Source of the DNA: Chrysosporum bergii ANA360D
GTDB taxonomy: Bacteria > Cyanobacteriota > Cyanobacteriia > Cyanobacteriales > Nostocaceae
DNA: 62,381 nucleotides
Reading direction: 5' to 3'
Assembly: GCF_029891735.1 (NCBI RefSeq)
Contig: NZ_JANQDH010000046.1
Span: forward strand, 1-62,381
A model generated the notes under the pieces. It searched no databases. It saw nothing but the letters and a program-made list of their open reading frames with translations, and was not told where the DNA came from. The position numbers and the translations under genes were made by a program. Numbering within the stretch: position 1 is the stretch's first letter; each line of letters starts with the position of its first letter. Of this stretch, positions 35,912 to 43,805 are shown in pieces.

Positions 35912-37168
35912 TTATACCCAAACTCTCACCACACGACCTTTAATTTCTTGTCCTAGCCAGGGTGTATTACTAGAAAGTGTATGCAGACTGCTATTTTCTA
36001 CCTTCCACAGGGCTTGGGGGTCAAATAAAGTTAGTTCGGCTTTTTCATCAGGAGTAATCATACTGGGTTTTTGTTGTAAGCATATTGCAGGTTGGGTACT
36101 TACAGCACGCCATAATTCTAAAGCTGTAAACTTGCCACTCTCAACCAAGTGCTGCCATAGTAAAGGTAATGCTAATTCTAAACCAACTGCTCCCGGCGGG
36201 GATTCTGCAAAAGCTTGGACCTTTTCTTCATAGGTGTAAGGTGCATGATCAATGGCGATGGCATCTATCACCCCTTGTTTTACTCCCGCCTGTAAAGCTT
36301 CTACATCACTGGGATTACCTAAAGGAGGATCTAGCCGTAGGCTGGTATCATAACTCTTAACTGCTGTGGTGTCAAGTAATAAGTGCATCCAAGTTGTGCT
36401 GGCGGTGATGGGTACACCCGCGGCCTTAGCACAGGCTATCAGTTCTACACTGCGGGCTGTGGAGACCCGCATAATATGTACTGGTGTACCCGTGTCTGTG
36501 ACTAATTCTAACAAAGAAGCAATGGCTGTGGTCTCCGCACTCACAGGGACCGGAGGTAAACCCAAACGCAAAGCCTCTGCACCTTCCCGCATGACTCCAT
36601 TTCCAGATAATAAGCGATCGCCCGGAGAAAACGCCACTGGTTTATTGGTTGGTTGGAGATATTCCAACACTCGCCGCACCAAGGCTATATTTTCCCAAGG
36701 CTGTCCATCTGTAAAACCAACCACCCCCGCGATCGCTAAATCTGTTAATTCTGTTAATTGCTTTCCCCCCAAATTTTGAGTAATTGCACCCCACACATAA
36801 ACATGGGGTGTATTGTTTATTTCTCTACTTTTTTGCTGCAACTGTGCCACAATGGCAGGGTGATCAATAGCTGGAGATGTATCTGGTAGAATGTTAATTC
36901 TTGTAAATCCCCCAGCCCCAGCAGCTTGTAGTAGAGATGAGAGAGTTTCTCGTTCTTCAAATCCTGGTTGGCTACAGTGACTATATAAATCCACTAAACC
37001 AGTACCCAGAACTAACCCCCGACCATCTTGAATGTGAGTATCAGCGCTAATTTCTGAAATTTGTGTGGCCACAGTTTCAATTTCACCATCAGCAATGACT
37101 ATATCAGCTACTTGGTCAATTCCCAACCCTGGATCAATTACCCTGACTTGTTTTAGCAGTTCTCTCAT
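35912..37168 (-). CDS. pyrC: Dihydroorotase-like protein (PyrC family, altered metal motif)
   Basis: The protein has about 418 residues and belongs to the amidohydrolase/dihydroorotase family of pyrimidine synthesis. The frame is open to 37186, but MRELLKQVRVIDPGLGIDQ at 37168 is the usual start. The normal metal motif DxHxHxREPG here reads DLYSHCSQPG, so the first His and the Arg/Glu pair are replaced. The later DHAPYTYEEK segment is kept. Cyanobacterial members often show this change. It may be inactive as an enzyme and act as a partner of aspartate carbamoyltransferase, with a classic dihydroorotase elsewhere. Confidence 0.85.
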   Translation of the reverse strand: MRELLKQVRVIDPGLGIDQVADIVIADGEIETVATQISEISADTHIQDGRGLVLGTGLVDLYSHCSQPGFEERETLSSLLQAAGAGGFTRINILPDTSPAIDHPAIVAQLQQKSREINNTPHVYVWGAITQNLGGKQLTELTDLAIAGVVGFTDGQPWENIALVRRVLEYLQPTNKPVAFSPGDRLLSGNGVMREGAEALRLGLPPVPVSAETTAIASLLELVTDTGTPVHIMRVSTARSVELIACAKAAGVPITASTTWMHLLLDTTAVKSYDTSLRLDPPLGNPSDVEALQAGVKQGVIDAIAIDHAPYTYEEKVQAFAESPPGAVGLELALPLLWQHLVESGKFTALELWRAVSTQPAICLQQKPSMITPDEKAELTLFDPQALWKVENSSLHTLSSNTPWLGQEIKGRVVRVWV

Positions 37169-37314
37169 AAAATTACAACTAAGCATTTTAAATAGTCTAA
37201 TCTTTTTGTTGTACTATTTTTATGCTTGAGACGCTCAGGGTATATTGATACCCAGCAGTTTTGCTTTCCTCTTCTGGGAGGACAAGGGCTGGGGTGGGGT
37301 GTTTAGGTTGGGGG

Positions 37315-37903
37315 TTACTGTTGTGTTAAAGGAAAAAGTTGTATACTCTCCCCTAGAGTTTGTAAATTTTGTAAATACTTTTTGCGGGGGTTTTCATTAG
37401 CGCCAAATACTGTCACCACTTGGTAGTCATCTAAATCTGCGATCCATACAGGAGAAGGTTTAACTTCTCTAACTACTTTCCCGCACAGATCACCATCATA
37501 ATTACCCCTAAATTTTAATTCTTGACTGTGCAGAATTGCTAAACCATATAGCATTTGGTCTTAATTTGCCATTGATCTTCAAATTATTCAAATCAAAAGG
37601 TCGATCAACGTCCCTAAATCTTTGGGAGCCGTGAATTAGTTGACCTTCTAACGTAAATTTGATTTTGAAAAATTCATTTAAAGTAACTTGTAAAGTTACT
37701 TTATCTCTAGTATTTAGTTGGCCATAACCAGTATTAACTTGAGAACCTATACCTGCTTGTAGTCCAGTGATTAACCAATGTTTAACTTTCCATTCAATTG
37801 ATGTCCCCAGCGAGTGGGGACCCCCCCATTTTAAACCCTTACCTGGTAAGAAGTCTAGACACGGTTTCCGAAGGTCAGGAAAAATCATAGCTAAATCACC
37901 CAT
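37315..37903 (-). pseudogene. Truncated, frameshifted RAMP-type (Cas7/Cmr6-like) gene remnant
   Basis: Two overlapping minus-strand frames, 37508-37903 and 37315-37554, read as one protein with a single frameshift near 37555. The first contains GLQAGIGSQVNTGYGQLN, which matches the glycine-rich loop (GxGxxxxxGxG) of RAMP proteins of type III CRISPR-Cas effector complexes. The second continues with MLYGLAILHSQELKFRGN and SPVWIADLDDYQVVTVFG. The N-terminal part of such a protein is missing, and a CRISPR-repeat-like sequence lies inside the 5' end of the open frame. The family assignment rests on the loop and the nearby repeats, not on a search. Confidence 0.55.
37788..37821 (-). repeat. Orphan CRISPR-repeat-like sequence 1
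   Basis: A 34-base sequence 33/34 identical to the one at 39892-39925. On the minus strand it starts GTCCCCACTCGCTGGGGAC (a hairpin with a CACTCGC-type loop region) and ends ATTGAATGGAA. Length, internal palindrome and the TTGAATGGAAA-type end resemble type III/I CRISPR repeats of cyanobacteria. There is no array: each copy is solitary. Confidence 0.65.
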
Positions 37904-38241
37904 AAACCCATGATCAAAATCGCTGAAACCCTTATCCAGTAAGGAACCGCAGGTTAAAACGGAAAAATAACCCTTTCAGCCATTTTAGCTGAACTGCGGC
38001 TAAACCAGAGTAATGCCGTTAGAAAACTAAATAATGATGGAGTGAGGGGGAAGAAATAAAGTAACAGCCCCCCTGGGAAAGAGGAATAATGGGGGGGGAA
38101 ATTTTTTCATATTTATATTTCACAAGGTCAATTTGTGTGAATTTTGGTAATCAAATCCAAAGGCAACAAGTCATAATAGTAGTATGAAAAAGAAAAAAGT
38201 CAGTCATTGACTCCGTTATTTATAAAGTGTAGACAACCACC
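37904..38241. other. Intergenic region before the trefoil-isochorismatase gene
   Basis: 338 bases with no ORF. It contains AACCCTTATCCAGTAAGG-type and GCCGTTAGAAAAC sequences, and an imperfect AGCCNNNTTAGCTGAACTGCGGCT inverted repeat near 37978-38003, perhaps decayed coding or mobile DNA. The last 100 bases are AT-rich and should hold the promoter of the next gene. Confidence 0.35.
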
Positions 38242-39291
38242 ATGATTACTTCATTTCCATCCCTCCTGACAAGTAACAATAAAATCAAGCTCAAATCTTG
38301 CCAGGGAGATTATTTACATCGTCCAGATACGGCACAAGGTGTGACAACCAGGTATAATGGTATTGGTAATGAGTGGATAGTTGAATTAATCGGTAATAAC
38401 AAAGTCAAACTCAAGTCCTGGCAAGGCGATTATTTACATCGTCGTGACACATCAAAAGGTGTAACAACCTGGACTAGTGGTATTGGTAATGAGTGGATAG
38501 TTGAATCAATCGGTAATAACAAAGTCAAACTCAAGTCCTGGAAGGGCGATTATTTACATCGTCTTGACACAGAACCTGGTTTAACAACCAGGCCAGCTGG
38601 TATTGGTACTGAGTGGATAGTTGAACTTGATTCTACAGCCCAGCAAAATGAGCCGACGGAGAATGTTAATCATGGCATCAAAGAACCAAAATTGCCAACT
38701 CAATCTGTACAATCTGGTAATAGCCTCCCGAAAACAGTCTTTATTTCAGTTGATATACAGAATGATTATTTCTCAGGGGGTTTGTGGGAACTACCAGATA
38801 TGGAAATGGCAACTGTAAATGCAGTTAAATTACTGGATTTAGCACGGTCTAATAATATACCTGTAGTTCACATTCAACATATTTTTTCACCTGATTCTAA
38901 TGCCACTTTTTTTATTGACGGCACTTATGGAGTTGAAATACACCAATCAGTAAAACCTTTACCTGGTGAATATGTGATCAAAAAACTCTACGCTAACAGT
39001 TTTCGTGAAACAAATTTAATGGAAGTGTTGAACCGCCTAGAGGCGAAACGATTGGTCATCTTTGGTGCAATGGTTAACAATTGTATTGAAGCCATCACTC
39101 GTGCAGCAGTTGATTTTGGCTTTGACTGCGTTGTAGTTCATGATGCTTGTGCAGCGAGACCTTTGGAATTTAGAGGGCATAAAGTGTCAGCTAAAAATGT
39201 TCATTGTGCCTTTATGGCTGCTTTGGAGTTTGCATATTGTCCAGTTGTCTCAAATGATGAGTTTTTTCAACTTCAAGCTAATTACTTCTAA
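38242..39291 (+). CDS. Beta-trefoil-like (fascin/lectin-type) repeats fused to an isochorismatase-fold hydrolase
   Basis: The 349-residue protein has three near-identical 40-residue repeats (12-51, 52-91, 92-131), each built on NNKVKLKSWxGDYLHR...GVTT...GIGNEWIVE. Three such repeats can form one beta-trefoil of the fascin or ricin-like type, suggesting carbohydrate or filament binding. A linker of about 35 residues follows, then a cysteine-hydrolase (isochorismatase-like) domain. Its triad candidates are Asp171 (FISVDIQND), a Lys in VIKKLYANSF and Cys in GAMVNNCIEAI. No signal peptide is present. The substrate is unknown. The neighbours are gene fragments and repeats, which suggests an acquired region. 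Confidence 0.82.
   Translation: MITSFPSLLTSNNKIKLKSCQGDYLHRPDTAQGVTTRYNGIGNEWIVELIGNNKVKLKSWQGDYLHRRDTSKGVTTWTSGIGNEWIVESIGNNKVKLKSWKGDYLHRLDTEPGLTTRPAGIGTEWIVELDSTAQQNEPTENVNHGIKEPKLPTQSVQSGNSLPKTVFISVDIQNDYFSGGLWELPDMEMATVNAVKLLDLARSNNIPVVHIQHIFSPDSNATFFIDGTYGVEIHQSVKPLPGEYVIKKLYANSFRETNLMEVLNRLEAKRLVIFGAMVNNCIEAITRAAVDFGFDCVVVHDACAARPLEFRGHKVSAKNVHCAFMAALEFAYCPVVSNDEFFQLQANYF
38275..38634 (+). repeat. Three 120-base tandem repeats encoding the trefoil-like units
   Basis: Three direct 120-base units lie inside the gene at 38242. Units 2 and 3 are more alike at the DNA level than unit 1, pointing to recent internal duplication. Confidence 0.9.
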
Positions 39292-39297
39292 CAATCT

Positions 39298-39412
39298 CAT
39301 ATAGCTTTTCTTCAACACTTCTGGCACAAATGTAAAGTATCAAAGTACTGTATTGCGAGCATCCTGCTCGCTACTTAATACAGTCACCCTAAAAATGTAT
39401 CTCACAATGAGG
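39298..39412. repeat. MITE-like repeat, copy c
   Basis: Contains ATAGCTTTTCTTCAACACTT, ACAAATGTAAAGTATC, the GCGAGCATCCTGCTCGC hairpin and TAATACAGTCACC...AATGTATCTCAC. It is related to the family but with a diverged centre, and it supplies the leader of the following ORF. Confidence 0.7.
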
Positions 39413-39736
39413 ATGTTTTATAATAGTGTAGAAACAATAATTATAGTCAGACGTGGGAGAGTATTTCCTGAAATTCAATGGACGGAAGAACAAAAAGCTC
39501 AAGATAGAGCGAGAAGAAAGGCATTTTCGGATCGTTGTTGGGTGATTTTTGAACGTTTAAAACCAGAAATACTCGATAAATACTATGGTTGGTACATTGC
39601 TATTGAACCTGATAGTGGTGATTATTTTATTGATCAGGATAAGGAAGTAGTTAGTAAAATGGCTAGGGAAAAGTATCCTCATTTAATTCATCATATTTAT
39701 GGCATTAATGAAACGGGAGTTAGTGGCAGAATATGA
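39407..39736 (+). CDS. Small conserved cyanobacterial protein of unknown function
   Basis: About 109 residues if ATG 39407 (MRMFYNSVETI) is used. The frame is open from 39353, but that part is repeat DNA. The C-terminal section YYGWYIAIEPDSGDYFIDQD...INETGVSGRI is typical of a short family common in cyanobacteria. There it is often followed by a retropepsin-like gene, and a remnant of such a gene follows here too. Function unknown. Confidence 0.7.
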   Translation: MRMFYNSVETIIIVRRGRVFPEIQWTEEQKAQDRARRKAFSDRCWVIFERLKPEILDKYYGWYIAIEPDSGDYFIDQDKEVVSKMAREKYPHLIHHIYGINETGVSGRI

Positions 39737-39937
39737 TTGATAGATGGTCAAGAGTTTGAAGTTACTGTATTTGCTGGAGATGAAATACAGGAAATTTTAC
39801 TGGGGTCTCGATGGTTGAAGTTATTTATTTTGGTTGCTAATTACGCTGAAAATACAGTTAAATTTGGGTTTTATTTTACTTACTCAACTTATTCCATTCA
39901 ATTAATGTCCCCAGCGAGTGGGGACAAGATTCAATGA
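39737..39937 (+). pseudogene. C-terminal remnant of a retropepsin-like (clan AA) protein
   Basis: The frame continues directly after the stop of the preceding gene and encodes GQEFEVTVFAGDEIQEILLG, then SRWLKLF. This resembles the C-terminal strand region of small clan AA aspartic-protease-like proteins. The catalytic DTG part is missing. The last 20 codons read into the second CRISPR-repeat-like sequence. The expected ATG overlapping the previous stop (39733) leads only to an eight-codon frame, which supports decay. Confidence 0.6.
39892..39925 (-). repeat. Orphan CRISPR-repeat-like sequence 2
   Basis: The same 34-base sequence as at 37788-37821, in the same orientation, with one difference. 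The two copies flank a 2.1-kb segment that contains the trefoil-isochorismatase gene and gene fragments. Confidence 0.65.
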
Positions 39938-40140
39938 TCAATGGAGTGATTGTCGAGCACGTTCAACAACGCTTGCTTGACTTGGGTTATTCAGTTGGAC
40001 AACATGGTGCTGACGGTTTTTATGGAAGCGATACTGAAGCGGGAGTGAAGCTTTTCCAAAAAGAAAAAGGGTTAAAAGTGGACGGATGGGTTGGTCGGGA
40101 TACTTGGAAGGTTCTTTTCAATTCAATGTCTAACCCTTGA
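39934..40140 (+). CDS. Short peptidoglycan-binding-domain protein (possibly a fragment)
   Basis: The 68 residues form one PG_binding_1 unit: VQQRLLDLGYSVGQHGADGF, then YGSDTEAGVKLFQKEKGLKVDG and a WVGRDTWKVLF end. There is no signal peptide and no catalytic domain. It is either a single-domain protein or the C-terminal fragment of a larger cell-wall enzyme whose 5' part was lost when the CRISPR-like repeat region formed nine bases upstream. Confidence 0.7.
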   Translation: MINGVIVEHVQQRLLDLGYSVGQHGADGFYGSDTEAGVKLFQKEKGLKVDGWVGRDTWKVLFNSMSNP

Positions 40141-40263
40141 GGAGAGGACAAACAAGCTAAAGAGGTTGCTGGATAAGTGCGATCGCTGCTTTCTTAGCTG
40201 GCGTTAATGAAATGTAACGCTAAACATCTTTGAGAAATGCGATCGCTCAATTTCCAAATAAAC

Positions 40264-40294
40264 AAAAAAACTTGACGGTGATTTTAATCGCCGT
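40264..40294 (-). terminator. Intrinsic terminator of cysK, derived from or similar to the structured repeat
   Basis: On the minus strand, after the cysK stop, ACGGCGATT-AAA-ATCACCGT forms a hairpin (one G-T pair) followed by CAAG and seven T residues. The adjoining plus-strand sequence CGCCGTTGATATTTC matches the 3' end of the structured repeat copies, and the stem matches its central hairpin. This is a decayed fourth fragment. Confidence 0.75.
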
Positions 40295-40305
40295 TGATAT
40301 TTCCT

Positions 40306-41241
40306 TCAAAAATCTTGAAACATTGGTGTACTTAAATAACGTTCTCCAAAAGAAGGCTGAATCATGACAATTAACTTATCAGCATTTTCTGGGCGTTTGC
40401 CCACTTGAATTGCAGCACACAAAGCCGCCCCGGAGGATATACCAGATAGTAGTCCTTCTTCCTTGGCTAAACGTCGGCCGTAGGTTATGGCCTGTTCATC
40501 ACTAACTCTAATCACCTCATCAATTAATTCTAGGCGCAGCACATCTGGGATAAACCCAGCCCCAATACCTTGAATTTTATGAGATCCGGCCACACCACCA
40601 GACAGGATAGGACTATTACTAGGTTCAACAGCGATCGCTTGAAAACTCTGCTTGTATGATTTCATCACTTCAGCAATACCAGTAATAGTACCACCAGTAC
40701 CCACCCCAGCAATGAGGATATCCACTTGACCGTCAGTATCTGCCCAAATTTCCTCACCTGTAGTTTCTCGATGTATTTTGGGGTTAGCTGAGTTGCGGAA
40801 CTGTTGCAGCATAAAAGCGTTGGGAGTCTTAGCCACAATGGCTTCAGCCTGATTAATTGCTCCCCGCATTCCCTCTGTCCCTGGTGTTAATTCCAAACTT
40901 GCGCCGTAGGCTTTGAGCATAGCCCGTCGTTCTTTACTCATAGTTTCTGGCATAGTCAAAATTAAACGATAACCACGGGCTGCTGCCACCATAGCCAAAG
41001 CAATACCCGTATTGCCAGAAGTGGGTTCCACTAAAATAGTTTTACCCGGCTCAATTAAACCTTGTGCTTCTGCGGCCATCACCATACTAATTCCAATGCG
41101 GTCTTTAACTGAAGCAGCGGGGTTCATGCTTTCCAGTTTAACCACTATTCTGGCCATTACTCCTTCAGCTTGAGGAATTTTATTTAATTGCACTAAGGGA
41201 GTTTTACCAATCAATTCCGTAATATCTTTAGCAATTTTCAT
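40306..41241 (-). CDS. cysK: Cysteine synthase A
   Basis: CysK makes cysteine from O-acetylserine and sulfide with PLP. The 311 residues include the cofactor Lys46 in [11 protein letters not shown], the substrate loop [15 protein letters not shown], the PLP-phosphate loop [15 protein letters not shown], and the C-terminal [14 protein letters not shown] with the PLP-N1-binding Ser. The length is normal. The last codons (MFQDF, stop TGA) lie at the edge of the repeat-derived terminator. Confidence 0.96.
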   Translation of the reverse strand: MKIAKDITELIGKTPLVQLNKIPQAEGVMARIVVKLESMNPAASVKDRIGISMVMAAEAQGLIEPGKTILVEPTSGNTGIALAMVAAARGYRLILTMPETMSKERRAMLKAYGASLELTPGTEGMRGAINQAEAIVAKTPNAFMLQQFRNSANPKIHRETTGEEIWADTDGQVDILIAGVGTGGTITGIAEVMKSYKQSFQAIAVEPSNSPILSGGVAGSHKIQGIGAGFIPDVLRLELIDEVIRVSDEQAITYGRRLAKEEGLLSGISSGAALCAAIQVGKRPENADKLIVMIQPSFGERYLSTPMFQDF

Positions 41242-42007
41242 AAATTAACTCCAGGAACAGAGAACACAGAACCGAGGATATTTTAAAAATCTCCCTTAAT
41301 GTATAAAAAAGTTTTTCTTTCTTCCTAACATCACCATTGAAAACCTTGGCTAACACCCTTTTATATATTGCCTTGATTCTATCATTAGGCTGATAAAAAT
41401 TAATTTTCACACATAGAAATATATATATAGTATCCTAAGCTGCATTTTCCCCCATCCAGAAAAAATAATAGTTTTTTTTCAGCCTATAGTATATACTCCC
41501 CACAGCATCTATTGCTTTGAGTACAACCTGTAAACAGAGAAAAACTCAAGTACAAACCCTCCCCTACCATTGCCCCATATAGCTTTAGCCTTGAGTACAG
41601 AAATGCTCATACCCCAGTTAAAAAATGCCAGTACCCCCCTTGAAAAATACTAGTACCCAGACCCAAAATAATTTATATAAGTCTGAAAATATAGAACTTA
41701 TCAGCTTTGAGTACTACTTTAATATATTTAATAATCTTAATTCGGCTCAGTTAAACTTGGATATAAACAGAAGGCTGCTATAAAGTTTATAGGATTTACG
41801 CAGAGATTCCCCTCTACCCCCCGAAGTTCCTAGGGTTTCACCCACAGAACCAGGGGGGACTTCTTAACTCTTCCGTTACCCAAAAATTACCATAGTGAGC
41901 AATCATGAATCTTTACTGTGAAAACTGTTGTTAAAGTGCAAATTAAAGTTAGTTAGGTAAATATCAAAATCTTTCTAGTGGTAAATACCTAGCTAAGGAG
42001 AGCAAAG
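41242..42007. other. 766-base intergenic region with repeated AGTAC boxes
   Basis: No gene is recognised. Between 41517 and 41715, six AGTAC boxes occur: TTGAGTACAA, CTCAAGTACAA, TTGAGTACAG, CCAGTACCC, CTAGTACCC and TTTGAGTACT. They may be protein-binding sites for a regulator of cysK or of the membrane-protein gene downstream. The last 60 bases before 42008 contain a good ribosome-binding site (AAGGAGAG) for the next gene. Confidence 0.45.
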
Positions 42008-42433
42008 ATGAAAGTCAGACTTTTAAATGTTCTCGCAGTCTGTTTAGTAACTTTAGTGGTGGTTGCTCCAGGTGTGGTGGTGTTTAGCATAGTTTGGGGA
42101 AGACATTTAGAATTAGTTAAGACGCAGAATTTAGTTTGTGAACTTCACAAAAATAATTTAGATAATTCTGCTTTGCTTGCTAATCAAGTAAGTACTGGCT
42201 CATCTCCACATCAGACCAATCAAGAAACTGCTCATGGTCATTTTGTCAACCGATTATTAACTGCTGCTGAACGATATAAACTTGTTACCATCTTACAATG
42301 GTTTGTTGTCATCACCCCCATTTTCGTGGGCATAGGGATTATTGTTTACGACAGATATCTAGTTTATCGTGCCGCTATCTTAAAAGAACAAGTGGAAATG
42401 TTAGAAAAGCTCTGGCAGCGAAGTATTGACTAA
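42008..42433 (+). CDS. Two-helix membrane protein of unknown function
   Basis: The 141-residue protein has an N-terminal transmembrane helix (VLAVCLVTLVVVAPGVVVFSIVW) and a polar, probably extracytoplasmic loop of about 60 residues. A second helix follows (LVTILQWFVVITPIFVGIGIIVY), with a short cytoplasmic tail (EQVEMLEKLWQRS). A strong Shine-Dalgarno sequence, AAGGAG, lies seven bases before the ATG. No family is recognised. Confidence 0.72.
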   Translation: MKVRLLNVLAVCLVTLVVVAPGVVVFSIVWGRHLELVKTQNLVCELHKNNLDNSALLANQVSTGSSPHQTNQETAHGHFVNRLLTAAERYKLVTILQWFVVITPIFVGIGIIVYDRYLVYRAAILKEQVEMLEKLWQRSID

Positions 42434-42438
42434 TTATA

Positions 42439-42540
42439 TCATTTCTTAAACACATGAGATACAAATGTAAATGATCGTCTTGTAGCACAAGTCCTGCTTG
42501 TTGCTAAATACATCTTCGCGCGTCAGAATGTACCTCACTT
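42439..42540 (+). repeat. MITE-like repeat, copy d (nearly complete)
   Basis: Blocks in order: CATTTCTTAAACACATGAGA, TACAAATGTAAATGATCG, TCTTGTAGCACAAGTCCTGC, TTGTTGCTAAATACATC, and GTCAGAATGTACCTCACTT. The ends GAGATACA and TGTACCTC are near-inverted repeats, as in a small transposon derivative. Confidence 0.75.
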
Positions 42541-42595
42541 GGGCAAAATTCGCTATATCACCGCCAATTATAGTTATTCTCCCAACCAAATTATC

Positions 42596-42859
42596 ATGAC
42601 AGAAGAACGCCAACTGCAATATTTTGATTTAATTGACCAATTGCTTAAATGTCCCAACGGTCAAGAACCAGAAATTTTAGAAGCTCAACCAGAATTGATT
42701 GATACTGGTTTTGTAGAAACAATGCTACAAGTGGCGGCTAGTTTTGCCCACAGTGGTAATCAAGATGGGGCTCAGTTTTTATTCTTTGTGGCTCGTGAAT
42801 TAGCAAAGCAACTGGGCTTATATCAAGTCCCCAATTCTGACACCGCCCATAAGGAGTAA
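42596..42859 (+). CDS. Small helical protein of unknown function
   Basis: 87 residues from ATG 42596 (MTEERQLQYFDLIDQLLKCP). The frame is open from 42539, but that part lies in the repeat. The sequence LLKCPNGQEPEILEAQPELI resembles the N-terminal cap of cyanobacterial CHAT/TPR proteins, so this may be a stand-alone cap or a fragment. The next gene starts three bases after the stop, so they are probably co-transcribed. Confidence 0.7.
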   Translation: MTEERQLQYFDLIDQLLKCPNGQEPEILEAQPELIDTGFVETMLQVAASFAHSGNQDGAQFLFFVARELAKQLGLYQVPNSDTAHKE

Positions 42860-42861
42860 GT

Positions 42862-43173
42862 ATGTTGTTAACTGCAACCGATGCAGGGAAAATAGCCTTA
42901 GAGTTCCTGATGGCTGATTGGAACATAGCAGAAGATCACAGAGAATGGTTTATGATCTTTAGCTCCCGTCCCATGGGGGAGAGTTGGTATATTGTAGAAT
43001 TAGGTGTAGCCGGATTTCCTGATCGTTGGTTTATTCAAGTTTATGATACAGCAATGTGTGACCCCAACTACACATTTGTATCCCCCATTCCCGCTTCAGA
43101 AGGATTTGCAGATTTTGTAGATGTGCCAGAAATGGTGGCTGAGGTTTTAATGGCGGAGCGCAAAACTCGTTAG
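42862..43173 (+). CDS. Small conserved protein of unknown function
   Basis: The 103-residue soluble protein is rich in aromatic residues (DHREWFMIFSSRPMGESWYI, GFPDRWFIQVYDTAMCDPNY). The alternating pattern suggests a mixed alpha/beta fold. It is tightly coupled to the preceding gene. No named family is recognised. Confidence 0.7.
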   Translation: MLLTATDAGKIALEFLMADWNIAEDHREWFMIFSSRPMGESWYIVELGVAGFPDRWFIQVYDTAMCDPNYTFVSPIPASEGFADFVDVPEMVAEVLMAERKTR

Positions 43174-43224
43174 TCACAATTGGCAAGGAAAATCAACAAT
43201 AGAAAACCCTATAGGGGGTTTCGC

Positions 43225-43335
43225 CCCTTAGTGAGGTACATTATTAACAAGCAGGATGCTTGTGTTACCAGGCGATAATTTACATTTGTATCTCTACATT
43301 TGTATCTCAGGTATTGTAGAAATGCTATATGTCTG
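43225..43335 (-). repeat. MITE-like repeat, copy e (complete, with internal duplication)
   Basis: On the minus strand: CATATAGCATTTCTACAATA, then GAGATACAAATGTA twice in tandem, AATTATCGCC, GTAACACAAGCATCCTGCTTG, and TAATAATGTACCTCACTAA. Orientation is opposite to copies d and f. Confidence 0.75.
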
Positions 43336-43442
43336 AAACGAGGCTAAATCATAATTTGCCTCGTTTTTTAATAGTAAAAACCAAAAAAAAACTATAATTT
43401 GTCAGGCTTAATTGACAAAAATATGTTATATTAAATAGCGTG

Positions 43443-43805
43443 ATGAACGCTACAGAAACATCAGTTAATATGATTGCTGAACATATCCTAGCTAAAGAAT
43501 TCACACGAGTTGTCACTCACTATTACCCAAAACTTGGGGAGTTACTAGATGGATGCCATGTGAAAGTCATCACCTGTTTTTGGGGACGACCAGCCAGACG
43601 TTTACAATATGTAGGGATTTATTGCCCAGAACAAATCCTTCCCCATGTCCAAGCCCAAAAAAATCTACTCAGAGAATTGGCAGAAAATATGGGCTTAGTT
43701 CAAGTGGTTTGTCTGAACGCCAAGCGACTACTAGGAGACCCCATGTCGAATCTAAAGGAGAAAAACCCCCGCCTATGGCTAGAATTACAATGGGTAACAA
43801 CGTAA
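43443..43805 (+). CDS. Small protein of unknown function ending in an octamer repeat
   Basis: 120 residues from ATG 43443; a GTG directly before it would add one residue. The protein has a hydrophilic helical N-terminus and a mixed alpha/beta middle (HVKVITCFWGRPARRLQYVGIYCPEQ). No family is recognised. The last codons and the TAA lie in an 8-base tandem repeat (43795-43826), so the C-terminus is set by repeat DNA. Confidence 0.65.
   Translation: MNATETSVNMIAEHILAKEFTRVVTHYYPKLGELLDGCHVKVITCFWGRPARRLQYVGIYCPEQILPHVQAQKNLLRELAENMGLVQVVCLNAKRLLGDPMSNLKEKNPRLWLELQWVTT

Noticed and set aside
36169-36779. Plus-strand frames inside pyrC
   Set aside because: Antisense shadows of the pyrC-like gene.
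37788-39925. A true CRISPR array
   Set aside because: Only two repeat-like sequences exist, 2.1 kb apart; there is no regular repeat-spacer structure, so an array is not called.
41228-41410. 60-codon minus-strand ORF upstream of cysK
   Set aside because: It overlaps the cysK start, is very AT-rich and has no recognisable pattern; probably leader DNA.
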